From: Deltaproteobacteria bacterium RIFCSPHIGHO2_01_FULL_43_49
GTDB lineage: Bacteria > UBA10199 > SPLOWO2-01-44-7
Assembly: GCA_001798075.1 (NCBI GenBank)
Contig: MGRG01000007.1
Location: forward strand, 34,527-98,526
Direction of reading: 5' to 3'
DNA: 64,000 nt
In this document: positions 35,084 through 44,012 of the stretch, piece after piece
Layout of the letters: every line of letters starts with the position of its first letter
Numbering within the stretch: the stretch's first letter is position 1
The notes under the pieces: model-generated
Told to the model about the DNA's origin: nothing
Database searches by the model: none
What the model saw: the letters and a program-made list of their open reading frames with translations, nothing else
Translations under genes and position numbers: made by a program

Positions 35084-36379
35084 ATGACCCCTGGCGCATT
35101 TCCCATAATGACACCTGGAGTTAGCCCCCAACAGGCAGCGGGGCTCTATTCGGCTACCGGTATCGATCTGGCGACAGAAATGACCGAGTTTGTCATGGCC
35201 TCGCCGGAGGCCCTTGAGTTCGTAAAAGAGGGATATCCGCAGCATCCTCTTTTTGGAAAATATCCTACAACAAAAACATTGGGTACGCTGCAAAAGCAAT
35301 TAGAAAAAGGTCCCAAATCGGTTTCCGGATTGGCCAAAACAGTTTCCGGAGTTACCTCAGTTGGGCTGGCCGGTCTCCCCGTCTATCTTTCCGCCTTTAC
35401 CGTCTATCAGATAACCAATAACACTGGAAGCGCAGCTATTGGTGCTTTTCTTGGCACTGTTGGCGCTATTGCTGGTGTTGTTAGTAATGGTCCTGCTGCT
35501 CTTGCTGTTTTTATAGTTTCTGGTGTTGCCGTTCTTGCTGGTCTTACTGGTGGTGGTGTTGGTAGTGTTGTTGTTGGTGTCGGTGGTTTTGCTAGTGTTG
35601 CTGGTGGTGTTGGAGCGGCCACATTATATTCTCCCTTCAGCCGTTTTGTGGGTCGTATTTTTCACCGCATTGTTAGCCTCTTTTCTCCTGATGTCACTGC
35701 TCTGTTTCAACAGGCCGGCGGCATGGAGGTCTTTTTCAATCGGCATCCCGCTTTGTTCGCCAGATTTTTAAGAGAGAGTGTTTCAAAAAAGTTTCGTGCG
35801 AAAGAAGGAGAGGCAAAATCCCGTATCGATGGTTTTGAGGCCGATTTGGAAAGAATGCCAAAAGAAGCAGGCAGAAAAATAGAAGCGATTCAATCTTCAA
35901 AGATTCCCGATAAAGAAGAGCAGATAGAACGTGTAAGAAGTTTAGAGCAAGAAGCCCTTGACCATCTAAGGAGGGCTATAGAACAGGAAAGAGCTTTTAT
36001 GGCAAAACTGGATGGGTTTGTTAAGGAGGTGAGTCAAGAGGCGAAAAAATGGGAAATCAGAGGTGAAAACAAAGGTGTTTATGAAGAGGTGGATGATTTT
36101 GAAGGTGATGTAGATAAAATAAAAGGTGAAACTCAAGCAGCTGAAACCAAAAGAGAAATAGCCGGTTTTGAATTATCACTTTTCTTACGGCGTTTGGCTG
36201 AAATGGGAGAAGAGATTGCGTTTGGGTTGCAACTCAGTGAAGAGATTGGTCGACTCAATCGAGCCGACCGCGATCGGGACCGGGAATTGTTCGGTCAGCT
36301 TGCCTTGGGACCTGCGCCCTCCGAAGAAGCAACCGGGGATTCCCAAAAAGCCAAGCTTCACACAGGGAACGGGATTTAA
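35084..36379 (+). CDS. Protein with a long Gly/Val/Ala hydrophobic domain and C-terminal coiled coil (431 aa)
   Basis: The N-terminus (MTPGAFPIMTPGVSPQQAAG) is disordered. Residues about 85-185 form a large hydrophobic region of Gly, Val, Ala and Ser able to make several membrane passes, and about 235-400 is a charged helical coiled coil (for example ERVRSLEQEALDHLRRAIEQ). There is no classical signal peptide. This plan, hydrophobic block plus coiled coil without Sec signal, is that of type III translocators and membrane-inserting effectors. With the shared sigma-28-like promoter it is the best candidate secreted protein in the window, though function is inferred. Codons 35440-35620 end almost entirely in T, unlike the rest. 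Family not recognised. Confidence 0.75.
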   Translation: MTPGAFPIMTPGVSPQQAAGLYSATGIDLATEMTEFVMASPEALEFVKEGYPQHPLFGKYPTTKTLGTLQKQLEKGPKSVSGLAKTVSGVTSVGLAGLPVYLSAFTVYQITNNTGSAAIGAFLGTVGAIAGVVSNGPAALAVFIVSGVAVLAGLTGGGVGSVVVGVGGFASVAGGVGAATLYSPFSRFVGRIFHRIVSLFSPDVTALFQQAGGMEVFFNRHPALFARFLRESVSKKFRAKEGEAKSRIDGFEADLERMPKEAGRKIEAIQSSKIPDKEEQIERVRSLEQEALDHLRRAIEQERAFMAKLDGFVKEVSQEAKKWEIRGENKGVYEEVDDFEGDVDKIKGETQAAETKREIAGFELSLFLRRLAEMGEEIAFGLQLSEEIGRLNRADRDRDRELFGQLALGPAPSEEATGDSQKAKLHTGNGI

Positions 36380-36452
36380 TTTCCCCCACACTCCAAAAAA
36401 CTCGCTATTTTATTTGACTACAGTCAAAAAAACTCGTATCCTTTGTGGTGCT

Positions 36453-37574
36453 ATGAAAGTTGGAGAGAGATACCTCACAAAACAAGTCACTGCAGACCTC
36501 AATAAAAAAATGGTTTTTGTGGGAGGGCCCCGCCAAGTCGGCAAAACGACAATGGCCCTTTCCTTTTTGGGTCCGGACCAAACCGGTTATCTCAACTGGG
36601 ATATCCCTCAGCACCGAGAAGCCATTCTAAAAAGAGAACTCCCCAACAGTCCCCTCTGGGTCTTCGACGAAATTCATAAATATCGTTCCTGGAGAAACTA
36701 CCTCAAAGGTCTTTTCGACCTGCAAGGCAAAAAAAGAAAAATCCTTGTTACTGGAAGCGCTCGACTTGATTTGTATCGCCGTGGAGGAGACTCACTGCAA
36801 GGGCGTTACCATTATCTAAGACTTCATCCCTTTTCTGTTGCGGAACTGAAAATAACTTCCCAAAATGATCTTGAATCTCTACTCACACTGGGAGGATTTC
36901 CGGAACCATTCTTCTCTGCTTCTTCCATAGAGGCGAAAAGATGGTCAACAGAATATAGGACCCGTTTGATCCAAGAAGACCTCCTCTCTTTGGAAAGAGT
37001 TCAAGACATAGGAAATCTGGAATTGTTGATGATCCGTTTGCCGGAACTGGTTGGTTCTCCTCTTTCCATTAATGCCCTGCGAGAAGATTTGCAAATGAGC
37101 CACAAAACGGTTGCCAATTGGCTAAGTATATTGGAAAGGCTTTATGCTATTTTCAGAATCTCACCATTTGGTGCCCCCAAAATCCGTGCTGTCAAAAAGG
37201 AACAGAAGCACTATCATTATGACTGGACGCTGATCACGGAGCCTTCGTTTCGTTTTGAAAATATGGTTGCATCCCACCTCTTGAAATGGGTTCACTACAA
37301 ACAAGATGCTGAGGGAAGACAGTTAGAACTTCGGTATTTTCGTGATGTTGACGGAAGAGAGGTAGATTTCATTGTAACGGAAAATCGAAAATTGTTGCAA
37401 GCGGTGGAATGCAAGCTAGCCGATACAGATATATCCAAAGGATTGAAATATTTAAAAAGCCGTTTTCCTCAATGCGAAGCTTTGCAAATATCAGCACAAG
37501 GGAAAAAAGATTATATATCGGGTGAGGAAATTCGTGTGTGTCCTGCCACCCAATTTTTGAAAAACCTTATTTAA
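36453..37574 (+). CDS. AAA ATPase with DUF4143-type C-terminal domain, copy 2 (373 aa)
   Basis: The ATG at 36453 starts MKVGERYLTKQV; an open frame extends 95 codons upstream but overlaps the end of the preceding gene and lacks family residues. The P-loop is GGPRQVGKTTMALSFLG, Walker B lies in WVFDEIHKY, and the C-terminal nuclease-like pattern is DGREVDFIVTENRKLLQAVECK. As for the first copy (26022-27344), function is unknown. The two copies are too divergent for a recent duplication. It ends one base before the ABC transporter gene. Confidence 0.85.
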   Translation: MKVGERYLTKQVTADLNKKMVFVGGPRQVGKTTMALSFLGPDQTGYLNWDIPQHREAILKRELPNSPLWVFDEIHKYRSWRNYLKGLFDLQGKKRKILVTGSARLDLYRRGGDSLQGRYHYLRLHPFSVAELKITSQNDLESLLTLGGFPEPFFSASSIEAKRWSTEYRTRLIQEDLLSLERVQDIGNLELLMIRLPELVGSPLSINALREDLQMSHKTVANWLSILERLYAIFRISPFGAPKIRAVKKEQKHYHYDWTLITEPSFRFENMVASHLLKWVHYKQDAEGRQLELRYFRDVDGREVDFIVTENRKLLQAVECKLADTDISKGLKYLKSRFPQCEALQISAQGKKDYISGEEIRVCPATQFLKNLI

Positions 37575-37575
37575 A

Positions 37576-38313
37576 ATGGCCATCCTCATTGCCGAAAAGT
37601 TGACCAAATATTTTGACGGATTTTGTGCGGTGAATGCGGTCGACTTTGAGGTGGCAAAGGGTCAGTGTTTTGGGTTTTTGGGGCCCAATGGGGCGGGAAA
37701 AACTACGACGATCAAAATGATTTACGGGGCACTGGCCCCAACGTCTGGCCGGCTACAAGTTTTTGGTTTGCCACCCCAAGAAAATCGGCGAAGTGTTAAT
37801 CGCAGACTCGGTGTCGTCCATCAAAAAGATATTTTGGAAGAAACGGTCTCGGCTTGGGATAATCTCATCATGCAGGGACGTTATTACGGATTTTCCAAAC
37901 AACAGACACACAGTCGCGGCGAATTCCTTCTTAACATGCTTCAGCTCTTAGACCGTGCCGATGAGTCTGTTTTTCGCTACTCGGGCGGGATGAAAAGAAG
38001 GCTTAGCATTGCCAAGGGGCTTCTCAACGAGCCAGAACTGCTGCTGCTCGATGAACCCACCACCGGCCTGGATCCACAAGCAAGACTATTAATGTGGAAC
38101 AAACTCAAAGAGGTGAAACAAAATGGGACTTCGATTTTACTCACCACCCACTATATGCACGAGGCTGAATTTTTGTGTGACGACCTGATCATTATCGATC
38201 ATGGTAAAATTATTGCGCGCGGCAGTCCAAAAGCCTTAATCGAAAAATATGGCTGTAAAAATTTAGAAGAGGTTTTCTTGGAATTAACCGGACGCGAATT
38301 AAGAGACGAATAA
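37576..38313 (+). CDS. ABC-2 type transporter ATP-binding protein (245 aa)
   Basis: This nucleotide-binding domain has Walker A GPNGAGKTTT, a Q-loop, the signature YSGGMKRRLSIA and Walker B LLLLDEPTTGLDPQ followed by a His switch (LLTTHYMHEA). It is closest in wording to NodI/CcmA-like exporters, in which the ATPase drives export of lipids, saccharides or drugs. It is followed one base later by its permease, so the two make one transporter. The substrate is not evident. Confidence 0.93.
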   Translation: MAILIAEKLTKYFDGFCAVNAVDFEVAKGQCFGFLGPNGAGKTTTIKMIYGALAPTSGRLQVFGLPPQENRRSVNRRLGVVHQKDILEETVSAWDNLIMQGRYYGFSKQQTHSRGEFLLNMLQLLDRADESVFRYSGGMKRRLSIAKGLLNEPELLLLDEPTTGLDPQARLLMWNKLKEVKQNGTSILLTTHYMHEAEFLCDDLIIIDHGKIIARGSPKALIEKYGCKNLEEVFLELTGRELRDE

Positions 38314-38314
38314 A

Positions 38315-39097
38315 ATGACTGAAGGAATCATTCTAAAAAGTGCATTGAGTGTTTGGTGGCGAAATTTTTCTATGTATTCCAAAATTTGGAAACTCAATTT
38401 GCTCCCCAATTTTTTTGAACCGGTTTTCTTTTTATTGGGGCTCGGTTTGGGAGTCGGTTTCTACATTCCTCAAATTGCCGGTGTTCCTTATCCTATCTTT
38501 ATCACTCCCGGTCTCATTGCCATCGCTGCCATGAATGGTGCCAGTTTCGAAAGCACCTACAATGTCTTTGTCCGGATGAATTACAACCGGGTTTATGATG
38601 GAGTTTTGGCCACACCGGTCAATGAAGCAGAAATTGTTTTGGGAGAAATTTTCTGGGCAGTCACGAGATCGTGGATTTATGGCGGCGCTTTTTACATCAT
38701 CACTTGTCTTTTTGGTTATGTCCCCAGCTGGTGGTCTGTTGGTGTTTTGGTCATTCTTATTTTGACCGGCTACCTTTTTGCAACAATCGGAATGGCTTTT
38801 TCATTCACCATTCCTGCTATTGATCTCTTCAGTGTTTATTTTACCATTTTTTTAACGCCGCTCATGATTTTTAGCGACACTTTTTTCCCACTCCAGGAAC
38901 GCTTAGGGCCCGACTGGATGTGGATCGCAGAACTGACCCCTCTGTTTCATTGTGTGCGCCTCACACGGGCCTTCACAACGGGCCACTTCTCTAACATCCT
39001 TATTTGGGATATCATATATATAGTCGGTTTGGGGGTCTTTTTTCACTGGCTGACCCTGAAACAATTTAAGAAAAGGATCCACCAACCAGCGAGATAA
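38315..39097 (+). CDS. ABC-2 type transporter permease (260 aa)
   Basis: Six hydrophobic helices and the family pattern of NodJ/ABC-2 permeases are visible: an amphipathic start (VWWRNFSMYSKIWKL), then FITPGLIAIAAMN, a TPVNEAEIVLGE loop and DTFFPLQERLGPDW near the C-terminus. It would form the membrane channel for the ATPase encoded just upstream (one base apart). Substrate unknown; NodJ-type relatives export modified oligosaccharides. Confidence 0.92.
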   Translation: MTEGIILKSALSVWWRNFSMYSKIWKLNLLPNFFEPVFFLLGLGLGVGFYIPQIAGVPYPIFITPGLIAIAAMNGASFESTYNVFVRMNYNRVYDGVLATPVNEAEIVLGEIFWAVTRSWIYGGAFYIITCLFGYVPSWWSVGVLVILILTGYLFATIGMAFSFTIPAIDLFSVYFTIFLTPLMIFSDTFFPLQERLGPDWMWIAELTPLFHCVRLTRAFTTGHFSNILIWDIIYIVGLGVFFHWLTLKQFKKRIHQPAR

Positions 39098-39100
39098 AAT

Positions 39101-39232
39101 GCAAATTCTAAACCCTAAATTCGAAATTCTAAACAAATTCAAAATTCCAAATTCAAATGACCCAAAAACATTATTTTGGATTTTGGTCATTGGGATTTGT
39201 TTAGGATTTAGTGCTTAGAATTTAGGATTTTT
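39101..39232. repeat. AT-rich imperfect palindrome (TAGGATTT-type), second copy
   Basis: It has the same motifs as 32846-32984: AAATTCTAAAC on the left, GGATTTGTTTAGGATTTAG on the right, and the shared TTTTGGTCATTG in the centre. It fills the gap between the ABC permease and the patatin gene. Confidence 0.65.
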
Positions 39233-40486
39233 ATGGTAAATAATTCCAATAAGATTGCTTTAGTGCTTTCGGGTGGTGGAGCACGCGGCGCTTATGAAGT
39301 AGGCATTCTCTACCATCTTCGTAAAAATATCTGGCCCGACCAACACGGTTTTTCCATTCACTGCGGCACCAGTGCAGGAACCCTCAACACTTGTTATTTG
39401 GCCTCCACCGCACACGATCCGAAAAATCAGGGAAAAAATTTAAAGAATTTTTGGGAAAATTTAAAATCGACAGACATTTATAAAGGAGACTTCGCCGCCC
39501 TCTCCCAATTTTTGCTCCGCTCCGCAACCTACACAACAACACATCTTCTTGGAATCACTTCTTTCATCCAAAGATGGACGGGCGATGTCAAACCGTTTCA
39601 GGGCGTTTTGGACACCAGTCCCTTTATTCCCTTTTTGAAAAAGGCGATCAAATTTTCCAAAATTCAACAAAACATCCAACAAGGGCCTTTGGATGCGATT
39701 GCCATTGCCACCACAAATATCGGAAATGGAAAATTGGAATTGTTTATCGATAAAAAAGATACGGTTCCCTACACCGGCGCGTATCGAGTCAAATTTGGGC
39801 CAATTGATTGGCAACATGCGATGGCCTCTGCCGCCGTTCCGATTATTTTTCCGCCGGTACGCATCGGCAAATATTTTTATGTCGATGGGAGCATGCGACA
39901 AAACACACCGATGAGTCCCGCGGTGCAACTGGGCGCCAATAAAGTTTTGATCATCGGCGTAAAATTCAAACCACAAAAAGAAGTTTCAGGAAGTTTTCCT
40001 CTTAAGGAAGCCAACGCTTATCCCAGCCTCACCCACATGTCTGGCAAACTGCTGGATGCCCTCTTTTTGGACCACATCGATTATGATTTAGAACAAATGA
40101 ATCGCATCAATCGGATTATTGAGTGGAGTGAAAAGCTCTATGGCCCAAAATATATCGATGAGATCAATACGATGCTCAAAAAAGAAGGAATTGTTGGGGA
40201 TATTGCCAATCGCGGTTTGAAAAAGATCGGCTCGTTTGCCCTTTTTCCCACCGAAGATATCGGCAAGCTTGCCTGCGAAAGGCTTATCAAAATTAGCCGA
40301 ACTAAAAACAAACTCACCCAGTTGGAACGCTTTTTCTTAAAATTTCTCGAAGTCGATCCAGAAGCCGATCTCGATTTGCTAAGCTATCTTATGTTTGAAA
40401 AGGAATACCTTGGCAACTTAATTGAAATAGGAATCAAAGACTGCAAGGCAAACGAATCTGCCTTAACCCAATTCTTGACAAAATAA
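39233..40486 (+). CDS. Patatin-like phospholipase (417 aa)
   Basis: Patatin domain: the glycine-rich oxyanion loop LSGGGARGAYEVG, the nucleophile elbow Ser in CGTSAGTLN and the catalytic Asp in YVDGSMRQN, giving a Ser-Asp dyad. Lipid acyl-hydrolase activity follows from the family; the target membrane is unknown. The C-terminal 130 residues are helical and extra to the minimal domain. There is no signal peptide, so it acts in the cytoplasm or is exported by another route; patatins can be type III effectors (ExoU), but there is no promoter evidence for that here. Confidence 0.9.
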   Translation: MVNNSNKIALVLSGGGARGAYEVGILYHLRKNIWPDQHGFSIHCGTSAGTLNTCYLASTAHDPKNQGKNLKNFWENLKSTDIYKGDFAALSQFLLRSATYTTTHLLGITSFIQRWTGDVKPFQGVLDTSPFIPFLKKAIKFSKIQQNIQQGPLDAIAIATTNIGNGKLELFIDKKDTVPYTGAYRVKFGPIDWQHAMASAAVPIIFPPVRIGKYFYVDGSMRQNTPMSPAVQLGANKVLIIGVKFKPQKEVSGSFPLKEANAYPSLTHMSGKLLDALFLDHIDYDLEQMNRINRIIEWSEKLYGPKYIDEINTMLKKEGIVGDIANRGLKKIGSFALFPTEDIGKLACERLIKISRTKNKLTQLERFFLKFLEVDPEADLDLLSYLMFEKEYLGNLIEIGIKDCKANESALTQFLTK

Positions 40487-40573
40487 GTGTAGAAGTGTTT
40501 GAGTGTAGAAGTGTAGAAGTTCAGAAGTTTAAAAATCGACTTAAACACTCCTACACTTCTATACTTAAACACT
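40487..40573. repeat. Short tandem and inverted GTGTAGAAGTG repeats
   Basis: TGTAGAAGTGTTTGAG and TGTAGAAGTGTAGAAG units are followed by their complement ACACTCCTACACTTC and TATACTTAAACAC, forming a hairpin between the patatin and dehydrogenase genes. It may act as a terminator. Confidence 0.6.
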
Positions 40574-41500
40574 ATGAACAGGAAAATTGCACTGATTGGT
40601 GCGGGAAATATTGGCGGTGTTTTAGCCCAGCAAATTTGTATTAACCAATTGGGGGAGTGTGTCTTGTTTGATGTGGTTGAAGGTGTTCCGCAGGGAAAAG
40701 CCCTCGATATTCTGGCCGGTCTCCCTGTGGTTCGCTCCAACGCTAAAATTAAAGGGACCAACGATTATAAAGATATTGAAGGGAGTGATGTGGTCATCAT
40801 CACTGCCGGAATTCCTAGAAAACCGGGTATGACTCGTGAAGACCTTCTCGACAAAAATGTCGGCGTCATCAAACAAGTGGCAGCAAATGTCAAACAACAA
40901 GCCCCCAATGCCTTTGTCATTGTCATTTCCAACCCGCTCGATGCGATGGTGTATACCTTTCAAAAAATTTCCGGCTTTCCGACAAACAAAGTTTGCGGGA
41001 TGGCCGGTGTTTTGGATTCGGCCCGTTTTTGTGCTTTTGTGGCATTGGAGATGAATATTGCTGTGACCGATGTGGAGGCCACTGTTTTGGGTGGTCACGG
41101 AGATACCATGGTTCCCCTCCCAAGGCTCTGCAAGGTGAAGGGAAAACCCCTCACCGAAGTTTTGTCAGCAGAAAAAATTTCCAAAATTGTTGAAAGGACA
41201 AAAAAAGCGGGTGGCGAAGTGATTGAATTATTAAAAACCGGCAGCGCCTTTGTCTCTCCAGCCCTTTCTGCCCTCACTATGGCAGAGTCCTATTTGAAAG
41301 ACCAAAAGCGAGTTCTTCCCTGTGCCGCTTATCTGAATGGTGAATATGGAATTAAAGGTTATTATATTGGTGTTCCTGCAGTGATTGGTGCTGGAGGCAT
41401 CGAAAAAGTTGTGGAATTGAAACTTAATCCCGACGAACAGAAGCTACTCGATACAAGCCTTCAAGCCGTGAAATCATTGGTTGATCAAATTCATTTATAG
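40574..41500 (+). CDS. mdh: Malate dehydrogenase, LDH-like type (308 aa)
   Basis: The NAD-binding motif IGAGNIGGVLAQQ opens the protein. The catalytic loop with the substrate Arg lies in GIPRKPGMTREDL, and the second Arg and the His-Asp pair in LDSARF and VLGGHGDTMVPL. The family oxidises malate to oxaloacetate with NAD in the citric acid cycle; R-K-P-G-M-T-R is the malate-type loop rather than the lactate Q-loop. The length matches the family. Its 3' end is overlapped by the extended reading frame of the opposite peptidase gene. Confidence 0.94.
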   Translation: MNRKIALIGAGNIGGVLAQQICINQLGECVLFDVVEGVPQGKALDILAGLPVVRSNAKIKGTNDYKDIEGSDVVIITAGIPRKPGMTREDLLDKNVGVIKQVAANVKQQAPNAFVIVISNPLDAMVYTFQKISGFPTNKVCGMAGVLDSARFCAFVALEMNIAVTDVEATVLGGHGDTMVPLPRLCKVKGKPLTEVLSAEKISKIVERTKKAGGEVIELLKTGSAFVSPALSALTMAESYLKDQKRVLPCAAYLNGEYGIKGYYIGVPAVIGAGGIEKVVELKLNPDEQKLLDTSLQAVKSLVDQIHL

Positions 41501-42095
41501 AATCGTTAAAAAACGGACGGGTCCTGCCCCTCCGTGTTGCCGTAGGGACCCCTAACAAAACCCCACGGACAACACTCCGGGCCACCCGTCCGTTTTTTAA
41601 ACCTTGTATAAAATGAATTGGATCTTGGGGTTGGCTGAGATAGTGAACTTCATAATGTAAATGAGGGCCGGTGGCTGAGCCACTTTGACCGACCTTCCCA
41701 ATCGATTCCCCCGCTAAAACTGATTCACCCAATTGCACACGACTCGACTGCAAATGGGCATAAAGTGTTTCCCAACCATGTCCATGATCGACAATGACAG
41801 AGCGACCGTAGCCCGGCTTAAAACCGGCCCATTTTACATGGCCTGGGGCTGTTGCGTGTACCGGTTTATTATGAGGGGAGACAATGTCGATTCCTTTGTG
41901 AAAATGAAAAAAGCGCCGGATTGGGTGTTTTCTGAAACCAAATTGTGAAGAAATATTGCCCACCACAGGCCACCCAGCAGGCACAAAAGCAGCAATCTGC
42001 TTGTGAAAAGATTGCTCAAAATACGTCAGGGGGGTGACGTAAATAGAGCACCCCAACAGGCTCAAACAAAATATAATGAGTGCTCGTAGTCGCAT
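41424..42095 (-). CDS. M23-family lipoprotein endopeptidase with repeat-derived C-terminal extension (223 aa)
   Basis: The ATG at 42095 gives a lipoprotein signal ending LSLLGC. The M23 domain (about residues 50-150) has FHFHKGIDIVSP and HLHYEV zinc motifs and DHGHGWETLYAH. A normal family member would stop after QDPIHFIQ; this frame continues through the palindromic element at 41506-41600 (NGRVARSVVRG to RGRTRPFFND) and 76 bases further into the antisense of mdh. The extension is homologous in reading frame to the segment in the TPR protein at 4092. The enzyme would cut peptidoglycan cross-links in the periplasm. Confidence 0.85.
   Translation of the reverse strand: MRLRALIIFCLSLLGCSIYVTPLTYFEQSFHKQIAAFVPAGWPVVGNISSQFGFRKHPIRRFFHFHKGIDIVSPHNKPVHATAPGHVKWAGFKPGYGRSVIVDHGHGWETLYAHLQSSRVQLGESVLAGESIGKVGQSGSATGPHLHYEVHYLSQPQDPIHFIQGLKNGRVARSVVRGVLLGVPTATRRGRTRPFFNDSINEFDQPMISRLEGLYRVASVRRD
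41506..41600 (+). repeat. Palindromic element family P, copy 3, between convergent genes
   Basis: The perfect 16-base arms (41506-41521 and 41585-41600; TTAAAAAACGGACGGG) look like a bidirectional terminator stem split by the conserved core (GGTCCTGCCCCTCCGTG ... ACACTCCGGGCCACCC). It lies just after mdh, and the opposite peptidase frame reads through it. Confidence 0.88.
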
Positions 42096-42236
42096 CCCCA
42101 ATTACAATGCACATGGAGTGCCAAAAAATGTTGAATCAAATTGTAACAAGGTGTCGCACAATTTGGACACTCCGTTTTTAAGAACCAACGATAATTTGTT
42201 ATTGATGAATTTCACAAAAGTTTTTAGGTTGCAACC

Positions 42237-43514
42237 ATGGTCCACTTAGTTTTTTTCAAAGATGGCCAACCAATTTTAAAAAGACCTCTCGATCATCAAC
42301 AAATGACAATCGGCCGCGACGCAAGCTGTGATATCCAATTAACTCATCCTGAAATTTCCAGACAACATTGTCTTCTGGAAAAACAAAATGGCTCTTTTGC
42401 GATAACCGACCTCAGCCGCAATGGGACCTATGTGAATGAGAAACGAATTCGCAATCAAACCCTGTTAGAGCTCAACGATGCGGTTCAAGTGGGTCCTTGG
42501 TCTCTTTTATTCAGCGTGGAAGAAAACCCGCCTCAAGAAGAAACTATCGTAAAAGATAAGTCCCGTCAGAAAAAGGAAGAACAATTAGGACAAATGATTG
42601 GCACATCCTCATCGATGAAAGAGGTTTTTGATTTGATTCGAAAAGCCTCTCAAAGCGATGTCACGGTTTGTCTCATTGGAGAGTCGGGAACCGGCAAAGA
42701 GCTGGCGGCAAGAAGCGTTCATGATTTAAGCTCCAGACGCGATAGACCTTTTGTCGCCGTCAACTGTGGTGCGATTCCAGAAAACTTGATTGAAAGTCTT
42801 TTGTTTGGCCATGAAAAAGGATCATTTACCGGGGCCAGTGACCGCCATCAGGGAGTTTTTGAAGAGGCAAATCACGGAACACTTTTCTTGGATGAGATCG
42901 GAGAGATGCCGTTTGATTTGCAAACAAGGCTTTTAAGAGTTTTGGAAACGCAGACCATCAGAAGAGTTGGAGGAAGGGTTGATACCAAAGTCAATGTCCG
43001 GTTGGTAGCCGCCACCAATCGTGATCTCAAGCAACTCACCGTAAAAGAACTGTTCCGACAAGATCTTTTTTATCGCCTCTATATCTTCCCCATTCATTTG
43101 TCACCCTTAAGAGAACGGCAGGAAGATATTGCTTGCTTGACAAAACATTTCTTGAAAATGCTTAATGCCACAACGAATCCCATTTCATTTTCAGAAGAAG
43201 CAATGTGCAAATTAAAAGCACATGAATGGAAAGGCAACGTACGCGAACTTAAAAATGTCATTCAAAGAGCCCTTCTCATGATCAATGAGGCCACAGTGAT
43301 TGATGCCGAAAATATTGAGCTGACGAACCTGACAGAGACTTCTCCTCAAGTCGGAGAGCTCAAACTGGGTGAACAAGAAAAAATGTCGATTATTGAAGCT
43401 TTAAGGAAGATGAGAGGAAATCATTCTAAAGCAGCTCGCCATTTGGGAGTTGCCCGCACCACGCTGGCTTCTAAGATGAAACGCTATCAAATTGCCCCCC
43501 GTTCTTGGAAATAG
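42237..43514 (+). CDS. FHA domain plus sigma-54-dependent transcription activator (425 aa)
   Basis: FHA domain at about residues 20-98 ([25 protein letters not shown]). Then comes a sigma-54-interacting AAA domain (about 118-345) with Walker [13 protein letters not shown] and the loop GSFTGA, a variant of the usual GAFTGA. Then FLDEIGEMP and a C-terminal Fis-type HTH ([20 protein letters not shown]). It opens promoters with RNA polymerase sigma-54, with activity set by binding a phosphothreonine partner. It is a third FHA protein in the window. It overlaps the end of the convergent 155-aa gene by 44 bases; target promoters are not identified. Confidence 0.93.
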   Translation: MVHLVFFKDGQPILKRPLDHQQMTIGRDASCDIQLTHPEISRQHCLLEKQNGSFAITDLSRNGTYVNEKRIRNQTLLELNDAVQVGPWSLLFSVEENPPQEETIVKDKSRQKKEEQLGQMIGTSSSMKEVFDLIRKASQSDVTVCLIGESGTGKELAARSVHDLSSRRDRPFVAVNCGAIPENLIESLLFGHEKGSFTGASDRHQGVFEEANHGTLFLDEIGEMPFDLQTRLLRVLETQTIRRVGGRVDTKVNVRLVAATNRDLKQLTVKELFRQDLFYRLYIFPIHLSPLRERQEDIACLTKHFLKMLNATTNPISFSEEAMCKLKAHEWKGNVRELKNVIQRALLMINEATVIDAENIELTNLTETSPQVGELKLGEQEKMSIIEALRKMRGNHSKAARHLGVARTTLASKMKRYQIAPRSWK

Positions 43515-43938
43515 CCGCTTCCCATTCCCGAATCTGGTCTTCAATAACTTTGCGAGCCGAGTTAAAAACAATCTCCTGGATTTGTACGGGAGCACTCTCC
43601 CAAAAAATTGGGTTGCCAAAATGGAGAGGTTCTAAAGACCACGGCTCCATATAGGAATAAACCGGCAATCCCAGAATCGCTTTGTTATGCAAACTCCAGG
43701 CCCGAGAAATGGTTTTTTGAACCTGGTAATGCTCTCGCCAATGATACGGAATCACATCATAAGTCGCATCCATTATAGCATCAGCAATAGCACGCGGTTG
43801 CCATTCCACTTCCCCTTCATCTCCTATCCGATTAACAACACCCCGTTTATCTAACATGGAAACGCTTTGGCCCGGCTCATAACCAAAGGCCAAAAGCCCA
43901 GGCTTATTCGGGTCTAATTTATCGAACTCAAGTGACAT
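43471..43938 (-). CDS. Unrecognised 155-aa protein of the sigma-28-like regulon
   Basis: The ATG at 43938 follows AGAGAGG, and upstream lies a near-perfect sigma-28-like promoter (43955-43981), which supports a real gene. The protein starts [23 protein letters not shown] and is rich in aromatic residues ([31 protein letters not shown]). It has no signal peptide or membrane helix. I do not recognise the family. Its sharing of a promoter design with the type III-linked island suggests a chaperone, effector or regulator, which is inference. The 3' end overlaps the FHA-sigma54 gene. Confidence 0.7.
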   Translation of the reverse strand: MSLEFDKLDPNKPGLLAFGYEPGQSVSMLDKRGVVNRIGDEGEVEWQPRAIADAIMDATYDVIPYHWREHYQVQKTISRAWSLHNKAILGLPVYSYMEPWSLEPLHFGNPIFWESAPVQIQEIVFNSARKVIEDQIREWEAAISKNGGQFDSVSS

Positions 43939-43954
43939 CAATCCTCTCTAATAG

Positions 43955-43981
43955 TTATCGGCAATGTTTCAAAAAAGTTGC
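43955..43981 (-). promoter_or_regulatory. Sigma-28-like promoter before the 155-aa gene
   Basis: The minus strand reads GCAACTTT, 11 bases, GCCGATAA. Both boxes and spacing are identical to the best site at 16255-16281, though the genes are 27 kb apart. Confidence 0.7.
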
Positions 43982-44012
43982 GAGTGGCAACTACAGAGTG
44001 GCAAAAATTAGG

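Noticed and set aside
36168..36452. A 95-codon upstream extension of the second DUF4143 ATPase
   Set aside because: It overlaps the coiled-coil gene's end; the family start and the P-loop position fit the ATG at 36453.
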